Assembly (NCBI GenBank): GCA_910579595.1 | Contig: CAJTVM010000108.1 | Span: forward strand, 1 to 8,556 | Source of the DNA: an uncultured Oscillospiraceae bacterium | Lineage (GTDB): Bacteria > Bacillota > Clostridia > Oscillospirales > Oscillospiraceae | Length of the DNA: 8,556 nt | Direction: 5' to 3' | Shown: positions 1 through 5,836 of the stretch, in pieces | Layout of the letters: each line of letters begins with the position of its first letter | Numbering within the stretch: position 1 is the first letter of the stretch | Notes under the pieces: generated by a model | Databases searched by the model: none | What the model saw: the letters and a program-made list of their open reading frames with translations, nothing else | What the model was told of the DNA's origin: nothing | Made by a program: the position numbers and the translations under genes

Positions 1-686
1 GCATAACCAGGCTGCTCCTCCAACCACCAGCGGAAGTATTGCCCACCCCAGCAAGCCTTGTTGTCTCTGCCGCTCTCAGTAACGCTGATGTATTCGTCTG
101 TCTTGTTCAAAACAACCACTACATGACCGTCATACTGAACCAAATCTCCTGGCCGGATTTCATCCCAACTGGGGTGGTTTATTCTTCGCCAGGGCAGGTC
201 ACCAAAAGCGGCATCGGAACAGAGCATGGCCCATCCAGCACATTTATCACAGTTGCTGTAAGGCCGCTCAAAAGGCTTAATGGGAACATAGGGCGCGGGA
301 TAAACTGTGCCGTGCGGATAGATGTTTCGTAACGCTCTGATTGTGGCCTGAACGTTTTCTTCTGTCAGTTCAGTAGGGGCAAGGGGTACCTGCTGGGTGG
401 TCTGACTGGCTGAGGCAGTGCCCGTGTAAGGCTTATCGCTTTCCATCCGCACTGCGGTGCCATCCCAATATACGTTGAATCCAACGGCCTGCCCGATGTC
501 CCGGAGCTTCACGAAATTATTTCCGTGGATGGAATACGCCTCCATTTGAACCCGCTGGCCGTTCACATAAACGGGCTGGCTGGACAGCTTCGCGATGATG
601 CCGGACGCCGCCGATGCCCCAGAGGTAAGCCCACAAAACAGAAGTGCGCCGCAGAGAAATCCCGTCAAAAACTGAAACCGCTTCAT
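1..686 (-). CDS. Secreted stalk-domain protein with C-terminal CHAP/NlpC-like cysteine peptidase domain (3' end outside window)
   Basis: The gene starts at ATG 686 with AGAAGGAGG 9 bases upstream; the frame stays open to the left edge, giving 228 visible residues. Residues 1-26 form a signal peptide (MKRF, hydrophobic core, cleavage near ASA-AS). Residues 36-85 (PVYVNG, NNFVKLRDIGQAVGFNVYWDG) match the copper-amine-oxidase N-terminal-like or 'stalk' domain common in clostridial exported proteins. After a T/Q/S-rich linker (90-110), residues 143-220 contain NCDKCAGWAMLC and GDLVQYDGHVVVVL. That Cys-then-His arrangement resembles papain-like CHAP or NlpC/P60 peptidoglycan peptidases, with C146 or C149 and H188 as candidate catalytic residues. 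The likely role is exported wall binding or hydrolysis. In conjugative elements such enzymes open the wall for the transfer machinery, but this is inference. The gene has its own promoter at 729-757. The stalk domain call is firm; the peptidase call rests on motifs only. Confidence 0.8.
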   Translation of the reverse strand, partial: MKRFQFLTGFLCGALLFCGLTSGASAASGIIAKLSSQPVYVNGQRVQMEAYSIHGNNFVKLRDIGQAVGFNVYWDGTAVRMESDKPYTGTASASQTTQQVPLAPTELTEENVQATIRALRNIYPHGTVYPAPYVPIKPFERPYSNCDKCAGWAMLCSDAAFGDLPWRRINHPSWDEIRPGDLVQYDGHVVVVLNKTDEYISVTESGRDNKACWGGQYFRWWLEEQPGY

Positions 687-727
687 GATAATTGGCCTCC
701 TTCTCAAGTGGTATTTTATTCCAATCC

Positions 728-747
728 TATATTACCATATATTACCA
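728..747. repeat. Tandem 10-bp direct repeat covering the -10 region
   Basis: TATATTACCA occurs twice head to tail (728-737 and 738-747). On the minus strand this is TGGTAATATA twice, so the extended -10 box is duplicated one helical turn upstream. It may be a second regulator site, a second -10, or a small slippage duplication. Confidence 0.6.
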
Positions 748-757
748 GTCTTGTCAA
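729..757 (-). promoter_or_regulatory. SigA-type promoter for the stalk-domain protein
   Basis: Reading on the minus strand, TTGACA (752-757) is followed after exactly 17 bases by TAATAT (729-734). TG one base before the -10 makes it an extended -10. Transcription would start near 722, leaving about 36 bases of leader with a strong ribosome binding site before ATG 686. The perfect -35 and ideal spacing make this the clearest promoter in the window. Confidence 0.85.
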
Positions 758-770
758 CAGCTTTTGACAA
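751..770. promoter_or_regulatory. Operator-like inverted repeat over the -35 box
   Basis: TTGTCAA (751-757) and TTGACAA (764-770) are perfect 7-bp inverted arms separated by 6 bases. The left arm contains the -35 hexamer. The 13-bp centre-to-centre distance is close to one helical turn, as expected for a dimeric repressor. That a regulator binds here is inferred; no regulator gene is visible in the window. Confidence 0.45.
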
Positions 771-795
771 CTTTCTTTCTCTTGGCGCGATTTTT

Positions 796-1650
796 TTAGA
801 TACCGGCTGCCTTCACACACCAGCGGTAGGCGGGCTGATTCTCCACGCAGGTATAAAGGGTGATCTGGTTGTCTGCCGTGGCGGACAGGCCGGAGGTATC
901 GGTGACGGCCACCTTGGACACGCTGGTGACGGCGTAGGTCATAGTGCCCAAGGCCGTGGTAAAGGTGATGGTGTCGCCGGATTTCAGGGTGTGGATCTTG
1001 CCGAAATCATTGCGCACACCGCGATTGTGCCCAGCCAGACAAACGTTGCCCAGCCAGATGCTGGTGCCCTCGAAGTGGCCCGCGCCCTTCAGAAGCGGGG
1101 CGCTGCTGGTGCCCTCATAGACGCCCACGGTCAGGCTAATGGAGGGGATTTTCAGGGTGCCCAGGCTCCCGTTGGAGTAGTAGAAATTGGGCGTCACCTC
1201 GGTGAACGCCACGGTCTGCCCACCCGTGGATCCGCCGCCGTTCACTGTGGGGAAGCCGGAACTGTCCAAGGTGATGCTGGTATCAGCGGCGGGATAGCCG
1301 CTGCCCGCAGCATTGGTGGACGTACCTCCATTTGGGTTCCCTACGCTGCCCACTTGGTTGACCAATCCGCCATTCAGCGCACCAGGGACTAAATTGGGGG
1401 TAAGATATTCCCCGGAATTGGGCAGATAGCTGGTGGGCGTCCCGAATCCAGGCGGAATCAGGGCGGTATTTTTGGAGCGGTCTACGTTGGGATTTTCCCA
1501 CTCATAGATGGCGTCATCGCTGGTGGGACGGCCAAACAGGTAATCGTCCGCGCCGTCAAAGCTGTATTGGGGCGCGGCGCAGTACGCCGGGGCCACCAGC
1601 AGGGCGGCAAGTGCCGCCGTCAGAAGGAACAGGGGTACACGTCGTTTCAT
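796..1650 (-). CDS. Sortase (class D-like), exported cysteine transpeptidase
   Basis: This 284-residue protein should act outside the membrane, cleaving sorting signals of surface proteins and joining them to the wall or to each other. Residues 1-25 are a signal peptide or signal anchor. Residues 28-150 are a long low-complexity region rich in G, N, S, T and P. The sortase beta-barrel occupies about 162-284, opening with LGTLKIPSISL. The catalytic triad is visible: H208 in LAGHNRG, C268 in TLYTC and R276 in AYRWC. GAGHFEGTSIW before the histidine is typical of clostridial sortases. The gene starts at ATG 1650, one base after the stop of the upstream gene, with AGGAGG inside the end of that gene, so the two are co-translated. 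No terminator is seen after its stop. Class D is my best guess from the motifs; the subclass is uncertain. The extended N-terminal region is unusual. Confidence 0.9.
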   Translation of the reverse strand: MKRRVPLFLLTAALAALLVAPAYCAAPQYSFDGADDYLFGRPTSDDAIYEWENPNVDRSKNTALIPPGFGTPTSYLPNSGEYLTPNLVPGALNGGLVNQVGSVGNPNGGTSTNAAGSGYPAADTSITLDSSGFPTVNGGGSTGGQTVAFTEVTPNFYYSNGSLGTLKIPSISLTVGVYEGTSSAPLLKGAGHFEGTSIWLGNVCLAGHNRGVRNDFGKIHTLKSGDTITFTTALGTMTYAVTSVSKVAVTDTSGLSATADNQITLYTCVENQPAYRWCVKAAGI

Positions 1651-1651
1651 A

Positions 1652-2542
1652 TCAGGTTCGCCTCCTCATCAATTTGTGAATGACCCAGCCGCCCGCCGCA
1701 ATCAGCGTGACCGCGCCGCCCGCACAGCCCAGCATGGCCAGCCAGTTCGGACCGCCGGCGCTTTCATCGGGAGCGGCATCAGGGGCTTGGGACGGATCCG
1801 GCTGCCCGGAGGGGGCCTCTTCCGGGGGCAGCTCCTCGCTGCCGAACATGGCGGTGTAGGTCACCACCTCGCAATTCGTTTTGGCAACCTCGCCGGTATA
1901 GCTTGCGCTCACTGTGTAGCCGGTGGCATACCGGCTGCTGGCGGTGCCGGTGTAGCTGGCGGACGCGGTATAAAAGGCGCCGTCATTGGCCCACTGGACA
2001 TCGGCCAGGGTCAGGGTTCTGCCGCCGTCCGTGATGGTCTTGGGGATGAGCTCCAGGTCGGCATCGGACAGGCCGGGGTAGGCGCGGGTGGCGGACAGGT
2101 TCCGGGTGCTGGTCTGGTAGCCCTTCACTTCCACCTTCACGGAGGTGTGGTCCAGCCGCAGAACCCCAGTGTGGCCGTCCTCGGTGGTCACTTCCTTCTC
2201 CCCGTCCAGCCGCTGCAAAATGGTGGACAAATCCCCGGTATCGCTGTCCAGGGTGACGGTTTCGGTATAGGGCTGGGTGTCCACGCCCACCTGGTCCTCC
2301 CGAGTCAGGTCCAGCAGGTAATAGCGGCGTCCGTTGCGCTCAAAATCCTCGGTGGGGATGCCGCCGGGATCGTCGGACAGGGAGAGCTGGTATACCTTGT
2401 TGACGCGCGGCTCCTCCAGGGGGCCGTAGGTGTACTCCTCCACGGATATGGGGTAGTGCCGCTCCGCCGCCAACGCCGGGAGGGTGGTGCAGGACACCAG
2501 GACTGTCAACGCGCACAGCAGCGGGGCCATATGTTTTTTCAT
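1652..2542 (-). CDS. Exported, C-terminally membrane-anchored protein of unknown function
   Basis: I do not recognise the family. From ATG 2542 the protein has 296 residues. Residues 1-26 are a signal peptide (MKKH, hydrophobic core, cleavage near ALA-AE). Residues 27-230 are an extracellular, probably beta-rich region in which SASYTG occurs twice (about 194-199 and 212-217). Residues 235-264 are a Pro/Glu/Asp/Ser-rich spacer, followed by a membrane helix (266-287) and a KLMRRRT tail. Helix plus basic tail is the layout of a sortase substrate, yet no LPxTG-type motif precedes the helix. The ATG at 2563 overlaps the upstream stop as ATGA and would add 7 residues. I prefer 2542 because AAAGGAG lies 11 bases before it and it gives a cleaner signal peptide. 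The sortase gene follows after one base, which suggests a functional link. Confidence 0.8.
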   Translation of the reverse strand: MKKHMAPLLCALTVLVSCTTLPALAAERHYPISVEEYTYGPLEEPRVNKVYQLSLSDDPGGIPTEDFERNGRRYYLLDLTREDQVGVDTQPYTETVTLDSDTGDLSTILQRLDGEKEVTTEDGHTGVLRLDHTSVKVEVKGYQTSTRNLSATRAYPGLSDADLELIPKTITDGGRTLTLADVQWANDGAFYTASASYTGTASSRYATGYTVSASYTGEVAKTNCEVVTYTAMFGSEELPPEEAPSGQPDPSQAPDAAPDESAGGPNWLAMLGCAGGAVTLIAAGGWVIHKLMRRRT

Positions 2543-2553
2543 GAGAAAATGTG

Positions 2554-2560
2554 CTCCTTT
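2554..2560 (-). promoter_or_regulatory. Ribosome binding site that favours start 2542
   Basis: AAAGGAG on the minus strand lies 11 bases before ATG 2542 and just after the ATGA stop/start overlap at 2560-2563. It would be inside the coding region if translation began at 2563, where only a weak AGAAG-like site lies upstream. Confidence 0.6.
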
Positions 2561-3345
2561 CATAAATTTGGGGCTTCTTTTTTGTGCTGGGGCCTATCTT
2601 CCTGGGGCTGGCGCTGGTTCGCTTCCCGCATAGTGGCATGGAGCAGGCCCCGGATGGACAGTTTCTCCGGCTGGGCAGGCCCCTGCGATACCGGCTCAGC
2701 TTCCTGCTGGTACGCTTTGGCCGTCGCAAGCTCCTCGGACACCAGATCAGATATATCAAGCAGGGTGTCCAAATCGGAGGGCCACAGGCTGGCTACAAAA
2801 TGCAGGGGCTTCTCCATGCGCAGAAGTGTCTCCGCGTCGCCCTGTTGAAACTCGTAACTATCCGCCATAAAGTTCAGGGCCTCTCGCATAGCGGTGATCT
2901 CCCCGCTCTTGTCGATCAGCTCCTCCGGGCGCAGGCACTGGAGGGACACGCGATAGTCCGCCATCTCCCGCTCCATTCTGGCCTTTGCCTCTACGATCTG
3001 CTGGGCCTGACGCTGGCCGCGAAGTTCTCCCTGTTTTGTAGGAAACCGCTCATAGGGCTTGATCCTGTCGATAATCTCACAGATGGGAAAGCTGCGCTCA
3101 TGGTCGTTTTCTTCCCAGCAGGCACAGGCCACGGCCAGCGGGTCGGCAAAGTCCAGCAGGGCCTCCACCTCAGCGGCGGTGAATTCATGCTCCACCTTCA
3201 GATAGTAGTACCGTTCAGCCAGGTCTTGCAGCTTGTAGGCGTCCCCAATAGTCGGCCCGCCCTCCTTTTGCCCCAAGGCAGCGGCGTGGGCCAGGAGGGA
3301 CTTGTCCAGCTCCTCGATCAATTGCCTTTTTGCCTCAATTTCCAA
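2560..3345 (-). CDS. Uncharacterised cytoplasmic protein with internal duplication (possibly DUF3848/DUF3849-like)
   Basis: From TTG 3345 this is a soluble, acidic protein of 261 residues without signal peptide or membrane helix. A related segment occurs twice, at residues 53-77 and 164-188: each begins [HY]EF, has ExLL in the middle, then PL, and ends in Trp, with 8 of 25 positions identical. From memory, the 'ALL..PL' pattern resembles the mobile-element families DUF3848 and DUF3849, but I cannot confirm membership. Residues 115-140 are likely helical and charged, and the C-terminus (about 215-261) is Gln/Pro/Glu-rich and probably disordered. A longer frame begins at TTG 3378 but has no ribosome binding site; TTG 3345 has GAGGAG at 8 bases. 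Its stop overlaps the possible start of the next gene as ATGA, so it belongs to the same operon. Confidence 0.75.
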   Translation of the reverse strand: MEIEAKRQLIEELDKSLLAHAAALGQKEGGPTIGDAYKLQDLAERYYYLKVEHEFTAAEVEALLDFADPLAVACACWEENDHERSFPICEIIDRIKPYERFPTKQGELRGQRQAQQIVEAKARMEREMADYRVSLQCLRPEELIDKSGEITAMREALNFMADSYEFQQGDAETLLRMEKPLHFVASLWPSDLDTLLDISDLVSEELATAKAYQQEAEPVSQGPAQPEKLSIRGLLHATMREANQRQPQEDRPQHKKEAPNL

Positions 3346-3353
3346 CGATTCAT

Positions 3354-3359
3354 CTCCTC
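3354..3359 (-). promoter_or_regulatory. Ribosome binding site that selects the TTG start at 3345
   Basis: GAGGAG on the minus strand is 8 bases from TTG 3345. The alternative in-frame TTG at 3378 has no purine-rich site upstream, so the protein is probably 11 residues shorter than the longest frame. Confidence 0.55.
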
Positions 3360-3422
3360 GCAGTTTGATTTTGAGCAATGTACCGCTCTAAGGCGGCACA
3401 GTCAGATGGCGGAGGATGAGCT

Positions 3423-4188
3423 TCACGAGCTTTCCGCCTCCTCTCGGGCAAAACGTTCCTCCAGCCGCGCCACGCTCCAGTCCTTTTTGAACTGCCCCAG
3501 GGGGCCGGGGCCATACATGGCCCGCGCCCGCTCATCCATGGCCCGCAGCCGCGCCCACAGCTCCGGGTGATGGCGGCGCAGCTTGCGCAGTTCATCAGTT
3601 CTTTGAAGCGGACAACACCAGCAGGAACAGCGGCGGTATATTTCGTAAAGCCCGCCCCAATCGAAGCCCCGGTCATAGCAGATTTGGAGGGCCTGGGCCT
3701 CGGTGATCCCCCACTCCACCAGGGGGTAGCGGTTTTGCGGGTCATCCTTGCACCGCTGGGCCTCATCCGCCGCGATCCCGATGTAGTGCAGAACCCGCTT
3801 CCCCTGCTTGAGCCGGTTGACTTCCTTTGTGATGAGATGGGTTTTGAGCTGGCCGGTACACCAGCGTATCCGCATCGCGGGCCAGCCGTAGCCGGTCAAG
3901 GGCTGGCCCTTGGCAATCCGCCTGTCTATAGCCCGCTTCTGCTTCAGGGGAGCGTCAAGCATCAGCCACTCAAAACCATGGGGGTGGCGCAGGGTGGTGA
4001 TGTGGATGCCCCGCTCCCGGTAGAGCAAATCATCCAGCTTGGCGATGTGTGCCTCCATCTCGGGGAATTCCATGCCTGTATCGGCGTAGAGGACGCAGTC
4101 CAGCGGCATATTTTTCTCCAACATCAGAAGCAAAGCACACGTACTGTCTTTCCCGCCGCTCAGGCTCAGTGCATAAAAAAACCGCCAT
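3423..4188 (-). CDS. PAPS-reductase-family protein, apparently frameshifted at its start
   Basis: The protein belongs to the adenine-nucleotide alpha-hydrolase-like superfamily that includes PAPS reductase and DndC; its role in mobile elements is not known to me. The P-loop SGGKDST (4140-4160) follows FYALSL. Downstream, numbered from TTG 4133, are DTGMEFPEM (18-26), RWCTGQLKTH (90-99) and a cysteine cluster CSCWCCP (169-175). With C92 the cluster could bind an iron-sulfur centre or metal. The P-loop frame has no ATG, GTG or TTG before the P-loop: it is open only to the TGA at 4200-4202. The first standard start, TTG 4133, would remove the P-loop. Removing one T from the T7 run (4175-4181) joins ATG 4188 to this frame, giving MAVFYALSLSGGKDST. 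The gene is therefore a fresh pseudogene, a slippage-dependent gene or a sequencing error. The span given assumes start 4188. Confidence 0.75.
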
Positions 4189-4209
4189 GATCCCGAGAAT
4201 CACAGCGGT
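4175..4209 (-). terminator. Intrinsic terminator between the DUF3846 gene and the PAPS-reductase-like gene
   Basis: On the minus strand, ACCGCTGTGAT (4199-4209) pairs with ATCATGGCGGT (4181-4191) as an 11-bp stem with two G-U pairs and a 7-base loop. It is followed directly by a run of T (4175-4180). The stop codon of the DUF3846 gene is in the ascending arm, and the only nearby ATG (4188) is in the descending arm. The structure would cut transcription just before the P-loop of the next gene. Confidence 0.75.
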
Positions 4210-4592
4210 CTTTCCCAACTGCATACTTGAGATTTTCGATGACCGCTTCCCTCCCTTCCGGGCCGGACGGGCTCGCTGGGCAGGGCAAAGTACTTCTGGA
4301 ACGTCTCCCGCTGCGCATCGGACAAGGAAGCGAAATGCTCCCCCTCATAGCCGCACAGCAGAAACACCCCTGCGATAAAGTCCCCGCTGTCCGCGGGATT
4401 TTCCCGGTTGGGCATGAGGCCCATGTTCTTCCCCTCGCCGTTGCAGATGAGCATCACCCGCTGGGGCAGGTAGCAGCCCACCTCGATGGGCCCGCCCACG
4501 ATCCGCTGAAACGCCTCCAGGGTGTCCTCCACAGCGGCGGGGCGGGGCTCCTTCCCCGGCTCCACAATCAGGACGTTGATGTTCTGTTCCAT
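4200..4592 (-). CDS. DUF3846 domain protein
   Basis: A soluble protein of 130 residues starting at ATG 4592 with GGAGG 9 bases upstream. The opening INVLIVEPGKEPRPAAVEDT, then IVGGPIEV (31-38), LICNGEGKNMGL (48-59) and DFIAGVFLLCGY (71-82), is the pattern of DUF3846, a small family frequent in conjugative elements and phages of Firmicutes. No biochemical role is established to my knowledge. The last 30 residues (from about LPSEPVRPGREG) are basic and look unlike the usual family end. They run into the terminator hairpin, so the 3' end may have been remodelled. Its frame is the same as that of the downstream P-loop, separated from it by a single TGA. It lies 45 bases after repA and is probably co-transcribed with it. 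Confidence 0.85.
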   Translation of the reverse strand: MEQNINVLIVEPGKEPRPAAVEDTLEAFQRIVGGPIEVGCYLPQRVMLICNGEGKNMGLMPNRENPADSGDFIAGVFLLCGYEGEHFASLSDAQRETFQKYFALPSEPVRPGREGSGHRKSQVCSWERPL

Positions 4593-4637
4593 GGTTCAAT
4601 TCCTCCGTTTTCTGTGATTTTTATGACTGAGGGACGG

Positions 4638-5663
4638 CTAACCGCCCCGAAAGCCCTGGGCCATGTCGTGGCTGACCTGCGCGGTGTAATACTGGCTGAT
4701 GGTGGTGGGCGCGTTGTACAGCGCCGCCAGGGTGTAGGCCCGGATGTTCACCACCTGGGTGGTGTTCTGACGCAGGCTGTCCATGACGTAACGGATGTGC
4801 TCCCCGTCCAGCTTCAGCAGCCGTTCCCGCACCAGCGCGGCGGGCATTTCCTCGCCGTTGACCCGGATGTACGCCCGATGGCTGGCACAGGTCTCCGCCA
4901 TCAGCTCCACGTAGCCGTCAATCTCCTCCGCGTCATAGGGGCGCTCCCGAAGCAGAAAGTCATAGCCGATGTTTTCTCGAATCCGCTCCCGGTATCCATC
5001 CATCTCATCCATCCTCATCCGGCGATGAGCGCCAGCGGGCGGTGAGGCGCGGGAGGAGGTTGGAGGAAGGATGGATGATTCAGGCTGGTTCCAATCAGTC
5101 TGGTTCTTCTCAGTCTTATTAGGGGCGGAAAATCCGCTGTCTTGGCCGCGCATTTCCAGTGGTGCAGACTGCGGTTTTCCCGCAGTCAAGAGTGCGGCAC
5201 TGTCCAGCGCCCCAGACCGCTGATTTTCCGCAGTTTGGGGCGAAGCGGGCGGTTCCGGCTGGGGAAGCGGTTCTGCTGGGGCATCTCCCGGCGACTGGGG
5301 CGGGGTAAAGTTCTTGACGTAGATGCGGGTGGGACGGCCCTGGCCCTGCTTCCTCCGTTCAATCAGGCCGATGCCACCCTGGTCCAGCTCCCGGAACAAC
5401 CGGGTGGCCTTGTCCTTGCCGCAGGACATGAGGTTCATGGCGTCCTCCTGGGTGAAGTAGATGTACACACGCCGCTCGCTGTCCATCCAGCCGTTCCGAG
5501 TGGACAGGCCCATGCGGTCCAGCAGGAGGCCGTACAGCACCTTGGCCTCCATGGAGACGCCCCGGTAGCAGGGCTCGGTGAACAGTGCCTTGGGGATGCG
5601 GTAAAAGCTGAACTGTTCGGCCTCCGCACCATAGTAGTAATCCAGATTCAGGTTTGACGGCAT
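4638..5663 (-). CDS. repA: Replication initiator RepA (RepA_N N-terminal domain, DUF6017 C-terminal domain)
   Basis: The protein starts replication of the circular form of the element by binding its origin. From ATG 5663 it has 341 residues, with AAAGGAGG 8 bases upstream; the longer frame to 5702 lacks such a site. Residues 1-118 are the RepA_N domain (YYYGAEAEQFSFYRIPKALF, SMEAKVLYGLLLDRMGLS, NGWMDSERRVYIYF, CGKDKATRLFRELD, GQGRPTRIYVKNF), a winged-helix DNA-binding fold. Residues 119-225 are a Pro/Ser/Gln-rich linker. Residues 226-341 are DUF6017 (RENIGYDFL, IDGYVELMAET, LLKLDGEHIRYVMDSL, LAALYNAPTTISQYYTAQVSHDM). The linker DNA carries three related palindromic motifs. Two terminator-like hairpins upstream suggest tight control of expression. 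No ParA/ParB genes follow in this window. Confidence 0.93.
   Translation of the reverse strand: MPSNLNLDYYYGAEAEQFSFYRIPKALFTEPCYRGVSMEAKVLYGLLLDRMGLSTRNGWMDSERRVYIYFTQEDAMNLMSCGKDKATRLFRELDQGGIGLIERRKQGQGRPTRIYVKNFTPPQSPGDAPAEPLPQPEPPASPQTAENQRSGALDSAALLTAGKPQSAPLEMRGQDSGFSAPNKTEKNQTDWNQPESSILPPTSSRASPPAGAHRRMRMDEMDGYRERIRENIGYDFLLRERPYDAEEIDGYVELMAETCASHRAYIRVNGEEMPAALVRERLLKLDGEHIRYVMDSLRQNTTQVVNIRAYTLAALYNAPTTISQYYTAQVSHDMAQGFRGG
5125..5231. repeat. Three iteron-like palindromic motifs inside repA (candidate oriV)
   Basis: AGACAGCGGATTTTCCGC (minus strand, 5125-5142) and AGACCGCTGATTTTCCGC (plus strand, 5214-5231) agree at 16 of 18 positions. A related copy, AGACTGCGGTTTTCCCGC (plus strand, 5166-5183), belongs to a perfect 8-bp hairpin (5167-5187). 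Centres are about 46 and 49 bp apart. The first and third copies are in opposite orientations and encode different amino acids, so selection is likely on the DNA rather than the protein. In RepA_N replicons the origin is known to lie within the rep gene; assigning it here is inference. Confidence 0.5.
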
Positions 5664-5700
5664 GGTGATTGCCTCCTTTATAATGTTTGTGCGGAGAAAC

Positions 5701-5739
5701 AAAAAAAGCGCCCCGGCGACTGTCAGTCACCGGGACGCT
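5701..5739 (-). terminator. Terminator-like hairpin just upstream of repA
   Basis: On the minus strand, AGCGTCCCGGTGAC (5726-5739) pairs with GTCGCCGGGGCGCT (5707-5720) around a 5-base loop, a 14-bp stem with G-U pairs. It is followed by seven T (5701-5707, the first pairing in the stem). It ends about 38 bases before the repA start, so it would stop transcripts coming from upstream and may act as an attenuator of repA. Confidence 0.8.
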
Positions 5740-5775
5740 CATGCTCCTGCCGCTTGTAATTTTGGCCGAAAACGC

Positions 5776-5818
5776 AAAAATCCCCCCTGCAACTGATGTT
5801 TAGTCAGTTGCAGGGGGG
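5776..5818 (-). terminator. Intrinsic terminator after the DUF5348-like gene
   Basis: A perfect 15-bp inverted repeat, CCCCCCTGCAACTGA (5782-5796) and TCAGTTGCAGGGGGG (5804-5818), has a 7-base loop. On the minus strand it is followed by ATTTTT (5776-5781). It lies about 20 bases beyond the stop of the upstream gene. Confidence 0.9.
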
Positions 5819-5836
5819 CAATAAATGTGGTATGAT

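Noticed and set aside
39..332. Plus-strand 97-codon ORF near the left edge
   Set aside because: It is antisense to the peptidase-like domain of the stalk protein, which has a signal peptide, promoter and ribosome binding site.
1676..3570. Long plus-strand open frames opposite the membrane-anchored protein and the duplicated-domain protein
   Set aside because: They are antisense to minus-strand genes with signal peptides, good ribosome binding sites and domain patterns. Their products are G/A/Q/H-rich without recognisable motifs, as expected of shadow frames in GC-rich DNA.
4030..4224. Minus-strand 64-codon ORF beginning MQLGKTAVILGIM
   Set aside because: It has no ribosome binding site, begins in the DUF3846 tail, crosses the terminator and then reads the PAPS-reductase-like gene out of frame. 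Only its ATG at codon 13 (4188) matters, as the possible start before the T7 run.
5167..5187. Perfect 8-bp hairpin as a terminator inside repA
   Set aside because: There is no T-run on either strand after the stem. It is better explained as one of the three related palindromic motifs.
5359..5742. Minus-strand ORF starting MSVPVTDSRRGAF before repA
   Set aside because: Most of it is an out-of-frame shadow of repA and its AGGAG is only one base from ATG. I keep only the possibility of a leader role under the terminator finding.
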